This document shows positions 1 to 11,000 of a stretch of DNA of 64,000 bases, piece by piece. The stretch covers positions 2,792,514 to 2,856,513 of the forward strand of contig CP051246.1 in NCBI GenBank assembly GCA_017795085.1, read 5' to 3'. The position numbers and the translations under genes were made by a program. The first letter of the stretch is position 1. Each line of letters begins with the position of its first letter. Under the pieces are notes generated by a model. It had not been told where the DNA came from. It did not search any database and was given only the letters and a program-made list of their open reading frames with translations. Source of the stretch: Salegentibacter sp. (GTDB taxonomy: Bacteria > Bacteroidota > Bacteroidia > Flavobacteriales > Flavobacteriaceae).

Positions 1-1472
1 GTGCAGAATTTATAAGTAGTGAAATGCTACTTGCTGCACAAGAAATGGAAGCAAGAGGTATGATGCGTGGCCAGGATGGTTCTGCAAGACCAACTGTTGG
101 AGCAGCCCTGGCCACCCGGGCCAAAGTATTGATTTATGCAGCCAGCCCATTGGCAAATGGAAACTCATCAGATTTTGCATCGAGATTGACCGATGATAAA
201 GGAAACCGCCTTCTTTCTTCCGATTACCAGGAAGAGAAATGGGCAAAAGCCGCTGCTGCTGCCAGAGATGTAATGGAACTTGGTCTATATGAACTATATA
301 CAGTACCCGTTCAGGAAACAGGTGAGAATGCTACGATTATTCCCCCGGATGATCATAATTTTTCTGAAAAATCTTGGCCGGAAGGTTGGGCAAATATTGA
401 TCCGGCCAAATCCTATGCCCAGGTGTTTGATGGCACCCTATCTGCTTCAGGGAATCCGGAATTGATTTTTACTCGAGGTAATAACCAGGGCGGAGAAGAT
501 ATAAGAGCTATGGTTGCCCATCAGTTGCCCCGATCTGCTACGGGCTGGAATACGCATGGCTTAACACAAAAAATGGTGGATGCGTATTATATGAATGACG
601 GTACAGATGTGCCCGGAAAAGACAAGGAAATTGGCCGTGGGGATGGCTCTGAACGCGTAAGTGGTTACGTTACCGAAGAAGATTATGAAGCCGGCCGGTA
701 CAAACCACTGAGACCAGGTGTTTCCCTGCAGTATGCTAACCGCTCCCCCCGATTCTATGCCTCTGTTGCCTATAATGGTAGTTTCTGGTCATTGTTAAAT
801 GAGTCTCAGGAACGTAACCGCAACCAACAGGTGTTTTATTACCATAATAATCCTGAAGGAAACGGATTTAACTCATCCAATGCTTATTGGTTGCGAACAG
901 GCTTTGGGGTAAAAAAATATGTCCATCCTAGTGACACTTATGAGGGGGGAGATAATAGTAATATCGAATTTAAAGCTGAACCCGCCATTCGTTATGCAGA
1001 TATATTACTGATGTATGCAGAAGCATTGAATGAATTAGATGGGTCGCACAACATTCCTGCCTGGAACGGCGGGACATACGATATCTCGCGAAACATTACT
1101 GAGATGCAAAGAGGAATTCATCCTGTACGCATCCGCGGCGGGGTATCCGACTACCCGGCCAGTGTGTACAATGATAAGGATGACCTAAGAAAAAGGCTAA
1201 AACGGGAACGTTTCATTGAACTTTTGGCTGAAGGGCAGCGCTACTATGACCTGCGCCGATGGATGGATGCCCCTGAAGAAGAGTCATTGCCAATATATGG
1301 TTGTAATGTACTTATGAATGAAGATGACCGGGATCTTTTTCATCAACCTGTAGCCGTATGGGCACTCGAAACCACCTTTGCAGATAAAATGTGGTTTTGG
1401 CCGATTAGCTTTACTGAGCTTAAACGAAATAAGCGTCTTACACAAAACCCGGGATGGAATTATAACGATTAA
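1..1472 (+). CDS. SusD/RagB-family glycan-binding lipoprotein, N-terminus outside window
   Basis: C-terminal part (about 490 residues) of a SusD-like outer-membrane lipoprotein, the lid that binds oligosaccharide over a SusC transporter. The frame is open to the left edge (from base 3), so the lipoprotein signal and first helices are missing. Visible hallmarks are the helical stretch with KVLIYAASPLANGN, the block RYADILLMYAEALNE, the arginine-rich RERFIELLAEGQRYYDLRRW and the terminal WFWPI...LTQNPGW, all typical of SusD C-termini. It is followed after 14 bases by a lipoprotein gene on the same strand, so it should be the second gene of a PUL whose SusC lies just upstream of the window. The specific glycan is unknown. 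Confidence 0.93.
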   Translation, partial: AEFISSEMLLAAQEMEARGMMRGQDGSARPTVGAALATRAKVLIYAASPLANGNSSDFASRLTDDKGNRLLSSDYQEEKWAKAAAAARDVMELGLYELYTVPVQETGENATIIPPDDHNFSEKSWPEGWANIDPAKSYAQVFDGTLSASGNPELIFTRGNNQGGEDIRAMVAHQLPRSATGWNTHGLTQKMVDAYYMNDGTDVPGKDKEIGRGDGSERVSGYVTEEDYEAGRYKPLRPGVSLQYANRSPRFYASVAYNGSFWSLLNESQERNRNQQVFYYHNNPEGNGFNSSNAYWLRTGFGVKKYVHPSDTYEGGDNSNIEFKAEPAIRYADILLMYAEALNELDGSHNIPAWNGGTYDISRNITEMQRGIHPVRIRGGVSDYPASVYNDKDDLRKRLKRERFIELLAEGQRYYDLRRWMDAPEEESLPIYGCNVLMNEDDRDLFHQPVAVWALETTFADKMWFWPISFTELKRNKRLTQNPGWNYND

Positions 1473-1486
1473 TAAAATATATCATC

Positions 1487-2476
1487 ATGAATAAACCATT
1501 TATACTATCTCTTTCGCTCATGCTGCTTTTAATTTGCAGCTCGTGCAATGATGAGTGGACCGAAGAACAATTTGAAAAATATATATCATTCAAGGCTCCC
1601 ATAACAAGTGGAGGAGTTAGCGATATCTATATTCGCTATAAAGAAGATGAGAAAACCACCTTCCAACTACCCTTGCTCGTAAGTGGGTCTACAACTAATG
1701 CCCAGAATAGAACAGTGCATATTACTGTAGATTCCGATACATTGGATGTATTGAACTATGAACGCTTCCAAAATCGTGAAGATTTTTATTACAGGGAATT
1801 AAATAGTGAGTATTATACTTTTCCTTCCGATGTGGAGATCAAGGCCGGTGAAAACACTTCATTAATGCCCCTGGATTTTACATTAAAAGATATAGATATG
1901 GTAGAAAAGTGGGTGCTTCCCTTAACTATCGAAGAAAATCAATCTTATGTGGCAAACCCGAGGAAACATTACAGGAAAGCACTTTTACGCATTAACCCTT
2001 TTAACGACTACTCGGGTACCTATAGCGGTACTGCATTAAAGACCGTAATGGAAGGTAATGAAGGGTCTACCCCTATTGTAAAGGAGGAAGTAGAATCCTA
2101 TGTTGTAGATGAGAATACCGTATTCTTCTATGCAGGAAATATAGATGAAGACCGTCAAGACCGACGCAACTATAAAGTTTATGCAACTTTTGACGAAACC
2201 GGCAACGGTACCGGAACAGTCACACTCTACACAGATAATCCTGATATGAATTTTCAGGTAAATAAAGAAGCAACTTATACAATAACTGAACAAATGGATG
2301 AAGTTCGTCCTTATCTTTTACACAGGTATTTAACCATTAATAATATTGATTATGAATTTTCAGATTATTCTATGGTTTCCGGTGTAGATATTAATTATAA
2401 AGTTTCAGGTTCGTTAATTCTCGAACGTCAACTAAACACCCAGATTCCTGATGAAGACCAGCAAATAGAATGGTAG
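1487..2476 (+). CDS. PUL surface lipoprotein, DUF1735/DUF4973-like
   Basis: A 329-residue secreted lipoprotein. The signal peptide ends in a lipobox (LLICSSC, acylated Cys about residue 20) followed by NDEW, an acidic tail compatible with surface export. The rest is predicted beta-rich. The first half (about 30-160), with its KYISFKAP start and the closing LPLTIEE segment, resembles the DUF1735 fold. The second half (about 165-325), starting INPFNDYSGTYSGT, resembles DUF4973. Such proteins normally follow SusD and are thought to bind glycan on the cell surface. It begins 14 bases after the SusD stop and is followed by the IPT/NHL gene, so the three are probably one operon. Family assignment is from pattern memory; no enzymatic motif is seen. 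Confidence 0.75.
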   Translation: MNKPFILSLSLMLLLICSSCNDEWTEEQFEKYISFKAPITSGGVSDIYIRYKEDEKTTFQLPLLVSGSTTNAQNRTVHITVDSDTLDVLNYERFQNREDFYYRELNSEYYTFPSDVEIKAGENTSLMPLDFTLKDIDMVEKWVLPLTIEENQSYVANPRKHYRKALLRINPFNDYSGTYSGTALKTVMEGNEGSTPIVKEEVESYVVDENTVFFYAGNIDEDRQDRRNYKVYATFDETGNGTGTVTLYTDNPDMNFQVNKEATYTITEQMDEVRPYLLHRYLTINNIDYEFSDYSMVSGVDINYKVSGSLILERQLNTQIPDEDQQIEW

Positions 2477-2551
2477 TAATGGAATCTAATTATACGCTTG
2501 AAAATGGGAAGTAAACCCAATAAATATTGTGAATTTAAAATCAAAAAAACT

Positions 2552-4027
2552 ATGTGTTTAAATATACTATACAATAAGAGGAAATTACATGTCCTTTATT
2601 TGATATTGGCTTTTCTAAGTATTGGCTTTTACAGTTGTCAAAATGATGATCTGGAAGAAGAGAGCAAAGCCTTTGACCCCTCGGAACCCGTAGTGGTGTC
2701 TGATTTTAGTCCTAGTTCGGGCGGTGCGGGACAGCGTCTTGTTATCTACGGAAAGAACTTTGGAACAGATCCTAGCATGGTATCAGTTTTTATTGGTGGA
2801 AAAGAGGCAAAAGTAATCAGTGTAAATGGTGAGTCACTTTACTGCTTGGTACCCAAGCAAGCATTTGACGGTGATATAGAAGTACGTGTAAGGGAAGAGG
2901 ATAGAGAGGTAATAGCTTATTCGGACACGAAACTTGAGTATGAGCGTAAAATGGTTGTATCTACACTGGCCGGGTACAAAAATAATCGGGGTGATGAACC
3001 CTGGAAGGACGGTAAATTTAAGTCTGATGACCAGAATGAGATGGCAAGTGGGTTTTGGGAACCTTCTTTCATGAAATTTGATCCGCTCAATCCAAAGCAC
3101 TTATGGGTAACTTTTGATTTTAACAATGGCCTTTATCTAATTAATCTTGCAGATAGCACCGTTACCAAAAAACGCTCCGATTTTGATCGACCACGGAGTA
3201 TTGATTTTACAAATGATGGTCAACATATGATTATTGCGGAAGACCGTGGCGGAGAAAATGACCGGGCAACCTACCGGTTATCCCGTGAAAAAGATTGGCA
3301 AGACAGGGAGATCCTGACAAGATACAGGCAATGTAATGGTGCATCGGTCCATCCGGTAAATGGAGAACTATATTTCAACAGCTATGAGAAAGGGCAGTTT
3401 TTCCGATTTGACTTAAATAAATATTTCGAGGAAGGCTTAGGAGGTAAAGATTATGAACAATTGTTTGTGGTCCAAGATCCCGCCTGGGAATATAAAATTT
3501 TTATACATCCTTCCGGTAACTATGCTTACATTGTAATCATTAATAACCACTACATTCTCCGAATTGATTATAATTGGGAAAAGGAACGATTTAATCAACC
3601 CTATCTGGTAGCTGGTCAACTTGGGAGTCCCGGTTATGAAGATGGAGTTGGCTCTAGTGTCCGCATGGATCATCCTTATCAGGGCGTTTTCGTAAAAAAT
3701 GATGACTATGTTGAAGCAGGTGCACCGGACGAATATGACTTTTATTTTACAGATCAGTTTAACCATGCTATTCGAAAAATGACTCCCGAAGGAAGTGTGA
3801 CCACATTTGCTGGAAGGGGAAGTTCAAGTATTAATCCTGACCCATATGGCTATGTAAACGGTGATTTGAGAGAGGAAGCTCGATTTGACAGACCATCCGG
3901 GATTGCTTATAGTGAGGAAGAAGAGGCATTTTACATCGGAGATCAGGAGAATCACCGTATTCGTAAAATAGCTCTTGAGGAAATGGAGGAAAATAATGCT
4001 GAGGCTGAAACCGAGAATCGAGAATGA
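2552..4027 (+). CDS. IPT/TIG and NHL-repeat beta-propeller lipoprotein
   Basis: An exported lipoprotein of about 491 residues. The frame is open upstream to a TTG at 2498, but the ATG at 2552 gives a compact signal peptide ending AFLSIGFYSC (Cys 29), followed by acidic QNDDLEEE, so it is preferred; an ATG at 2504 is also possible. Residues about 45-125 form an IPT/TIG Ig-like domain (VVSDFSPSSGGAGQRLVIYGKNFG). The remainder is an NHL/six-bladed propeller with repeated blade signatures such as FTDQFNHAIRKM followed by VTTFAG, and GDQENHRIRKI. IPT-NHL lipoproteins are common third or fourth members of SusC/D loci and are thought to bind glycan; an enzymatic role is not excluded. It closes the first operon and is followed by a large stem-loop. 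Confidence 0.8.
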   Translation: MCLNILYNKRKLHVLYLILAFLSIGFYSCQNDDLEEESKAFDPSEPVVVSDFSPSSGGAGQRLVIYGKNFGTDPSMVSVFIGGKEAKVISVNGESLYCLVPKQAFDGDIEVRVREEDREVIAYSDTKLEYERKMVVSTLAGYKNNRGDEPWKDGKFKSDDQNEMASGFWEPSFMKFDPLNPKHLWVTFDFNNGLYLINLADSTVTKKRSDFDRPRSIDFTNDGQHMIIAEDRGGENDRATYRLSREKDWQDREILTRYRQCNGASVHPVNGELYFNSYEKGQFFRFDLNKYFEEGLGGKDYEQLFVVQDPAWEYKIFIHPSGNYAYIVIINNHYILRIDYNWEKERFNQPYLVAGQLGSPGYEDGVGSSVRMDHPYQGVFVKNDDYVEAGAPDEYDFYFTDQFNHAIRKMTPEGSVTTFAGRGSSSINPDPYGYVNGDLREEARFDRPSGIAYSEEEEAFYIGDQENHRIRKIALEEMEENNAEAETENRE

Positions 4028-4085
4028 ACAATAAAAATAATGAATTTATAAAGTTAAAAACATTCTCGCAAAGATAAATTTTGGT

Positions 4086-4150
4086 TTATAAGAATAAGGC
4101 CTGAGCCTATGCCACACCATGCAATTAGGTTCAGGCCTATTCTTTATAAG
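4086..4150 (+). terminator. Large imperfect stem-loop after the first operon
   Basis: A left arm of about 23 bases (4086-4108, TTATAAGAATAAGGCCTGAG and on) pairs with a right arm at 4127-4149 (AGGTTCAGGCCTATTCTTTA and on), with a few mismatches and an 18-base loop. It lies 60 bases after the stop of the IPT/NHL gene, between two converging operons, so it fits a terminator or 3'-end stabilising structure. It lacks a clean T-tract. Confidence 0.6.
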
Positions 4151-4263
4151 TATTTTATAGTATTAATCTCTATAAGGAGTTTCTCAATAAGAAAAGAATC
4201 AGCAATATCTCGGAAAGGAATTCAGGTTTTTAGAATTCACAGGCAGGAATAAAAATCCTGGAA

Positions 4264-4289
4264 CTGCCACCCGCCCAATGCGGAGGCAG
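4264..4289 (-). terminator. GC-rich hairpin downstream of the minus-strand SusC/D operon
   Basis: CTGCC (4264-4268) pairs with GGCAG (4285-4289), and CCGC (4271-4274) with GCGG (4280-4283). This makes a compact GC-rich hairpin in AT-rich surroundings, about 55 bases past the stop of the F5/8C lipoprotein gene. In minus-strand direction it is followed by a TTTTT run some ten bases on. It is probably the terminator of that operon. The rest of the 4028-4342 gap shows no gene. Confidence 0.45.
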
Positions 4290-4342
4290 AACCAGAATTC
4301 TTAACACAAACCAAAAACTAAATTTACTTTAGAACGTCTATT

Positions 4343-6169
4343 CTAATTTCCCAATACACGCCATTCGCTTATTTGAATACCATCACTACCGTTATTAGCA
4401 GTAATTGAAAGGCGATAAAAACGATAGGCCTGCTGATTATTTGCAGAAAACTCTCGTGTTTCATTTCTTCCAGACCAGCTCTCACCCGATCTTTCATCAA
4501 GAATATCCCAATTTTCCCCGTCAAGAGAACCTTCAAAGCGCCAGTTTAAAGGATCCCTGTCTGGTGCATCATTTCCAGAAGTAAGAGTATATTGGTTTAT
4601 AACGAGTGCTTCTTCAAATTCAAGTTGCACCCAAAGATCATCATAATAAGCTGACAAATACTTAGTTTCTGTATCCCCATCTACTAATTTTGATGAACCT
4701 TCTGCACCATCAACGCCACCTCCATTTTCATAATTTACACTAAGACTTCCATTATCCGTATAATCTACGGCTTCCGAAGGATCTATAGTCTGAAGACTCA
4801 ACAAACGCCATTCACTTATTTGCAATAAACCACTACCATTATTTTCTGAAATTGCCAGTCGATACTGCAAATAAGAGGTTTCGTTATCAACAGTAAATTC
4901 TCGAGTTTGATTACGGTCACTAAAGGCCTGATCTGAGCGACTATCCAAAACCTCCCAGTTTTCTCCATCGTTAGAGGCTTGCAGTTCCCAATTTACAGGA
5001 TCTCTATCGGGGGCATCATTCCCAGAAGTGAGGGTATAACGATTCACGATTTGCGCATCATCAAAACTTTGTTCCATCCAAAAGTTGATATCAGAGGAAA
5101 AACCACCAATAAGAAATTTACTATCTGTATCATTATCAATAACTTTCAAACTTCCCTCATCTCCTTCTGAGCCATCATCATTATCTTTACTAACCTGCAA
5201 GCTAGCAGTAGCTGTTAAATCAACAAGTTGAGCAGTAGGCTCGAAAGGATAGTTAAGGTTGGGATAATCGCCCCTTGCCTGTAATAATTCCTCCTGCCAG
5301 GCCTCTTCCCAGCCAAAAGCTTCTTCTGTCATTGGTTGTAAGTCTTCCCCAGTAGCTCCACTAAAAAAGTGAACGAATTCTCCCATATTCATTCCCCTGA
5401 TATATTCGTTTCCTTGTTTAAAGAAGTTTTCAGAAGAAATCCTCAAGAAATTTACTAATACATTTCTACCATTATATTCTTCATAAAGAGGATAAAGCCA
5501 ATCGGCAAACATATTAACGTTTTCAACCGGTGTGTTATGAGTACTTGTTATAGCATCATCATAAATACGTTGGGCATCATCTTCATAACCTAACCCGGCA
5601 TATAAATCATATAGAAAAATCTCATTCCATTGCTCCTCTGTCCAGATATCACTCCCCGGTGAACCAGAAGTTCCGTTAGAAGAATTGACTACCAAATTTC
5701 CTACAAGAGACAAGCTTTCATCCATTTTTTCAGCAGTCATTGTAGTGTCTGCCAAAGACAAATCGATTAAGTTTATATTTCCAGCATCGGCGTCGAAACG
5801 GTCTTTATAGAAACTATTAGTTTCGCTAGAATGGAATACAGTATACAATGTGCCATCTTCTCCAAAATTACCGTAATGACGTTTTACATATCCCCAAGTA
5901 TCACTAAAGAATTGATAGGGCCATTCTGTAGGACGTTCAACTTCAGGATCAAAATAAATAACTGTATTTTCATCAAAATATTGCCGGTATAGAAGATCTT
6001 CATGACCTTCCCAGGCTTCGATCCATTGACGAGGAGGTGCGTTTTCAGGATCATTATTTATAATGGCGTCCGGCATATCTCCATAATGCGAATCATCAGT
6101 CTCGCAGGAGAACAAGAGCAATATCCCTCCCAAAATCCAAATATTATTTAAGATATATTTTTTCATCAT
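4343..6169 (-). CDS. PUL lipoprotein with conserved N-terminal domain and two F5/8C modules
   Basis: A 608-residue lipoprotein (lipobox LLLFSC, Cys 22, followed by ETDD, a surface-export-like acidic tail). Residues about 45-310 form a domain that recurs in Bacteroidota SusC/D loci, recalling a basic-secretory-protein-like fold (IWTEEQWNEIFLYDLYAGLG; MNMGEFVHFFSGATG). No HExxH metal site is visible, so it is probably not an active peptidase. Then come two tandem F5/8 type C/discoidin-like modules (about 330-460 and 475-608). They share nearly identical blocks: YTLTSGNDAPDRDP, a DGENW turn, a NxTREF strand and a final ISEWR(L/V)L. It ends the operon behind SusC and SusD, 20 bases after SusD, and is probably a surface glycan-binding protein. 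Confidence 0.72.
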   Translation of the reverse strand: MMKKYILNNIWILGGILLLFSCETDDSHYGDMPDAIINNDPENAPPRQWIEAWEGHEDLLYRQYFDENTVIYFDPEVERPTEWPYQFFSDTWGYVKRHYGNFGEDGTLYTVFHSSETNSFYKDRFDADAGNINLIDLSLADTTMTAEKMDESLSLVGNLVVNSSNGTSGSPGSDIWTEEQWNEIFLYDLYAGLGYEDDAQRIYDDAITSTHNTPVENVNMFADWLYPLYEEYNGRNVLVNFLRISSENFFKQGNEYIRGMNMGEFVHFFSGATGEDLQPMTEEAFGWEEAWQEELLQARGDYPNLNYPFEPTAQLVDLTATASLQVSKDNDDGSEGDEGSLKVIDNDTDSKFLIGGFSSDINFWMEQSFDDAQIVNRYTLTSGNDAPDRDPVNWELQASNDGENWEVLDSRSDQAFSDRNQTREFTVDNETSYLQYRLAISENNGSGLLQISEWRLLSLQTIDPSEAVDYTDNGSLSVNYENGGGVDGAEGSSKLVDGDTETKYLSAYYDDLWVQLEFEEALVINQYTLTSGNDAPDRDPLNWRFEGSLDGENWDILDERSGESWSGRNETREFSANNQQAYRFYRLSITANNGSDGIQISEWRVLGN

Positions 6170-6189
6170 TTTAGATTTTTAATTTAAAA

Positions 6190-7986
6190 TTACCACCCTG
6201 GGTTCTGTTGTAAATCAGGATTACTATTTATTTCACCCTGAGGTATTGGCCATAAATAATGCCTGCTGTCGAATATGCGATTTTCGAAAGTAACTACATT
6301 ATAAAATTCGCTCTCCTCCCTTGCATCTATATCAAGACCATGAAAAGGACCGGCAAAGTCGTCTTCCGCAATCTTCCATCGGCGAGCGTCAAAATACCGA
6401 ACACTTTCAAAAGCAAGCTCTACTCTTCTTTCTTTATGTATAGCCTCCCTCATTTCTTCCTGGCTTCCGGGTTCTTCCAAGCCCTCAGAACCATATTCAG
6501 GTATTCCTGCTCTTTCCCTAATTTCATTTAAATAAACCAATATATCTGGGTTACCAGGCTCATATTCATTTAATGCTTCTACATAATCCAGATAAATTTC
6601 AGCCAATCTTAACATGGGAACTGATCTATCCCTGTTCTGTTGTGGACCTAAAATCATATTTTTCCTAACGATATAACCGGTTGGCGGATAATCATTTGTT
6701 CCCGCCTGCCGGCCAGAGTTACCCCCATACCAGGTTGTTGTAATTATATTACCATAATCTCTGTTCAACCACAAACTACGGTTATAGGTGACCCCTACAT
6801 AAAACCTTGGCTCTCTATTAACCCATTGATTATAGGTTTCTCGTGTTTCAACATCAAAAGGAGCCTGAAAGTCTGAAAAGCCATCTCGCTGGTATCCAGA
6901 TTCCGGGTCATCAATCGATCGGCCATTCTCCATAAAATATGCATCTACCATTTCCTGGGTAACACTTAAGCCACCGGCACCCCTAACTTCATCAGGATAG
7001 CCTAGATGATAAGGTGTAACATCATAATGATAAGCGTTACCACCGCGAGGTCGTGCATAAATCATTTCTTCATTCCATTCTTCAAGCATTACGTTTCGAG
7101 TAGATAGATAGGGATTTAAAGAACCATCATTATTAAATTCCCGATAAAGATCGTAAGTACCCGGAACAAATTCATCTATAAATTCCTTGGCAGCCGTAGC
7201 AACTGCAGCCCACTTACTTTCATCATAACTTAGACTCACGAGTTGTTCCCCCTCCGCATTTGTTAAATCAGAATAATCACTATTTCCGTTATAAAGAGGA
7301 CTTGCCGCAAACAGCAATGTTTTAACCTTTATGGCTTTCGCAAAAGGCCTACTCATTCTCCCAGCATTGGCACCGGTAAAAGGACTTCCTGTAAGTGTTT
7401 CTGCTGCTTCATCTAACTCAGTTACAATATAATTCGTCACCTCCTCAATACTATTCCGTGTCAAACCTAATTCAGCTAGATTAGCATCGGGTGGTACGGG
7501 ATTTTCCCCCATTAAAATAACCGGGCCGTAAAGCCGCATTAAATTATAGTAGAAATATGCTCTAAGCACCCTGGTCTCAGCTATATAACGTTGAGTTATT
7601 TCTTCATTACAATCTGTACATTGGTCGATATTCTGAATAAAAGTTGAAGAGGACCGGATTCCCTGGTAAAAATTATTCCATAAATCATTAACATCTCCAC
7701 TAGTAGCATTCCAATCTCCGATATTTAAAAAATTTCCAAAATGAAAAGACCATACATATTCTGCTTCATCAGAGCCACCTATCCAGGGACCTGAATTAGC
7801 ATTTGTATATCGTTGATCTAACTCACTGGGTATTCTGGAATATATATTCGCAAGGTATTTTTCAACAGTATTTCTTCTTGAAAAGGTTTCATCAAAGGTT
7901 AACCGATCATCAGGAACCTGATCAAGAAAATCATCATCGCATGATATCAACATCAATCCGATAAATAATATATATATTTTTTTCAT
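6190..7986 (-). CDS. SusD/RagB-family glycan-binding lipoprotein
   Basis: A complete SusD-like protein of 598 residues. The signal peptide ends LMLISC (Cys 16) and is followed by DDDFLDQVPDDRLT, the usual SusD start. Internal hallmarks include RAYFYYNLMRLYGPV, KVKTLLFAASPLYNGN, LRLAEIYLDYVEALNEY, the KERRVELAFESVRYFDARRWK block and the C-terminal LWPIPQGEINSNPDLQQNPGW. It would bind oligosaccharide on the cell surface as the lid of the SusC encoded just upstream (22-base gap). Acidic residues straight after the Cys agree with surface display. The ligand cannot be deduced. Confidence 0.95.
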   Translation of the reverse strand: MKKIYILFIGLMLISCDDDFLDQVPDDRLTFDETFSRRNTVEKYLANIYSRIPSELDQRYTNANSGPWIGGSDEAEYVWSFHFGNFLNIGDWNATSGDVNDLWNNFYQGIRSSSTFIQNIDQCTDCNEEITQRYIAETRVLRAYFYYNLMRLYGPVILMGENPVPPDANLAELGLTRNSIEEVTNYIVTELDEAAETLTGSPFTGANAGRMSRPFAKAIKVKTLLFAASPLYNGNSDYSDLTNAEGEQLVSLSYDESKWAAVATAAKEFIDEFVPGTYDLYREFNNDGSLNPYLSTRNVMLEEWNEEMIYARPRGGNAYHYDVTPYHLGYPDEVRGAGGLSVTQEMVDAYFMENGRSIDDPESGYQRDGFSDFQAPFDVETRETYNQWVNREPRFYVGVTYNRSLWLNRDYGNIITTTWYGGNSGRQAGTNDYPPTGYIVRKNMILGPQQNRDRSVPMLRLAEIYLDYVEALNEYEPGNPDILVYLNEIRERAGIPEYGSEGLEEPGSQEEMREAIHKERRVELAFESVRYFDARRWKIAEDDFAGPFHGLDIDAREESEFYNVVTFENRIFDSRHYLWPIPQGEINSNPDLQQNPGW

Positions 7987-8008
7987 GATTATAGTTTTTG
8001 AATTTTAT

Positions 8009-11000
8009 TTAAAAGTCGATATTAACCCCTATTGAACTAACCGATATATTAGGATATCCACCTCCGTTATTTGAAGTAGTGAGTTCCGGATCCCAAAGGT
8101 CAAAACTGCTAAATGTGAGCAAATTTGTACCTCTATAAAAGAATCTTACTTTATTTGCATTAATTCTTTCAGTTAAGTTATCTGGTAGAGTGTAACCAAA
8201 TTCAGCAGTTTTTAATCGTATAAAATCTACATTTCTTTGCCACCAGGTACTGGGTTGAGTATTGTTGTTTTGTCCTATCCCTGACTCTCCGAATGAAAGC
8301 CTTGGGTACATTGCATAAGGATCATCATTTTCTTCCGTCCATCTATTTACAGCTACCGCATACATATTTCCGGTTCCACCACCACCTACAAAGGGAAATA
8401 CTCCCTGACCAGACATCATCATATCAGCTTCCATTTGTCCCTGGAAGAAAACCGCCATATCAAATGCTTTATACCCCAGGTTTAAACCAAAACCATAGGT
8501 TAAAGCAGGCACATCGCCCTGACCTATTTGCCGTTGATCATTCGCATCAATCTGGCCGTCATCATTTAAATCGATAAATTTAATATCCCCGGGCATAATC
8601 TGACCGAATTGAGATGGAATACCTTCTCCGTCTTCAGGAGAAATAAAACCATCACTATTAGTGTCATCATCCGTGGTGTATAGACGTTCCGCTACATAGC
8701 CCCATCGGCCTAGTAACGGAGAACCTTCCCTGTTTAACCAGGGATAACGCTGCTCAGGCTGTCCATTTTGCAATATTTCATTTCGGTTATAGGAAAATGT
8801 ACTTCTAAAGCCTACCCTTAATTCATTAAAAGTCTTATTATAATCAAGAGAACCATCAAAACCTTTGTTTTCTACAATTCCAATATTTCCAAACGGATTG
8901 GTAATTAACCCTATATAGCTTGGAACGTCTTCCCTTTGAAGAAATGCCCCTTCAGTCCGTTCTTTAAACAGGTCGAAAATCAACCTAAAGCTATTATTAA
9001 AAAGATTCATTTCTATACCTAAATCCTGTTTCCTGGCTTCAGCCCAGGTAACATTTGCCCCGTAATAGGTTTCTGCAATACCTTCAGTATATGAAGGAGT
9101 TTCGCCAAAATCAAATCCATCCTCCTCGTCTTCTACTCTGTTGAGGTAAGAAAACCTTCCGGCTCCTGATTCTGTTCCTACCAGACCATCAGAATATCTT
9201 ATTTTCAGGTAAGTAATTGTATTTAATAAGGGTTCAAAGAATTTCTCATTCGAAATCACCCAACCGGCTGCAAGTGACGGGAAGAACCCATATCTGTTTT
9301 TCGGCGCAAAATTCTCCGATCCATTATAACCTGCATTAGCTTCGAAGAAAAAACGATCATCATACCCATAGGTAAACCTTCCAGCCAAGCCTTGATTACG
9401 AAAGGGAATAGAAGCTGTAAAATCACCTGCAAAAGCGTCTATATAGTCATTTCTATTAAACAATAATAAACCGCCAAAAGTATGTTTTCCAAAAGTACGA
9501 TCGTAATTTAAAGACGTTTCTATGTAAAACCGACGGTTACCATCATTACTAGAACCATAACCAAGAAAATTATTCCCATTGTAGGTCTCCCGTAAAATCA
9601 ATTCTCCATCTTGGGAATATGGAAAATCCTGGTCTACAAAATAAGTGCTTTCCCTTTTTGATCTTGTTATAAAATTCTCATTATAAGTATCAAAAGAAAA
9701 TAACCCTCTAAAGGACAAACCTTCGGTAATAAACTTCAAGTCCTGGTTAAGGTTTAAGTTAGAGTACAATTGATTTTTAGTTTCAGTCCTATACCCTCTC
9801 TTGGCCACATCAGCATAGGGATTTCGCAACCCTCCATTAGAACTTCTTCCCGGCACATACCCACCGGGGTAAATTACCGGATACTCAACAGGAGGCGCTT
9901 CCATTGCAGCAGAAAAAATAGTTCCATTACCGACGCCCGGATAATTACCCTCTGAAATATACCCCTGAATTCCTAAGTTAATACTAGTAGTTGGAGTAAC
10001 ATCAAGAGTAAGGTTACTGGTCACGTTATATCGTTTAAACCGGGTAGTCGAATTATATTCTTCTACTCCATCAGTAGTAAAAAGACCAGTTTCATCATAA
10101 TAACCCATCGAAACATAATATCGTGCATCTTCAGCACCACCGGTTACATTGACTGAACCCCTGCGAGTTTGACCAAAATCCCTAAAAACTTCATCCATCC
10201 AGTCTACATTTGGATATAACAAAGGGTCAAAATTATTTGTGGTACGCTCAATATATTCATCCGAATATTGCGGATTATCCCCACGAGTCTCCAAAGCTTC
10301 ATTTCGTAATTGCATATAAGTAAGCCCATCGGCAAGTTCCGGTTCCTGTGTAAAGCTGGTAAGACCTTCAGTATATTCAAAAGACACTTCAGGTTTTCCA
10401 ATTTTACCACGTTTAGTTTGGATAAGAATAACTCCATTTGCCCCCCTGACACCATACACTGCAGTAGCTGATGCATCTTTAAGAATAGAAAAGCTTTCAA
10501 TATCCCGAGGGTCAAGATTATCTAAGGAGCGCTCTACCCCATCAACAAGAATTAGAGGCCCTGCATTTCCAAAAGTAGAAATACCGCGAATCCAAAGATC
10601 AGCCCCATCACTACCTGGCATCCCTGAACGCTGTACGCCTGTTAACCCAGCTACACGCCCCGCCAACATTGTACCTATATTAGCTACGGGTTGTTGGAGT
10701 TCTTCGGTATCAACAGTAGATTGAGCACCTACCACACTTATTTTTTTTTGAGTACCATAACCTACAAGCACCACCTCATCAAGTGACTCAGTATCATTTT
10801 CCAAGGCAATATCTATTGTAGTTTGCCCATCTATAGCAATCTCAGCCGAAACCATCCCTATAAAAGTAAAAACCAGCGTTGCGTCTTCCGACCCGACCTC
10901 TAATTCATAATTTCCGTCAAAATCGGTTTGGGTTCCGTTATCAGTTCCCTTCTCCATTACGGTAACACCCGGTAATGGCAATCCGTCACTATCTGTTACT

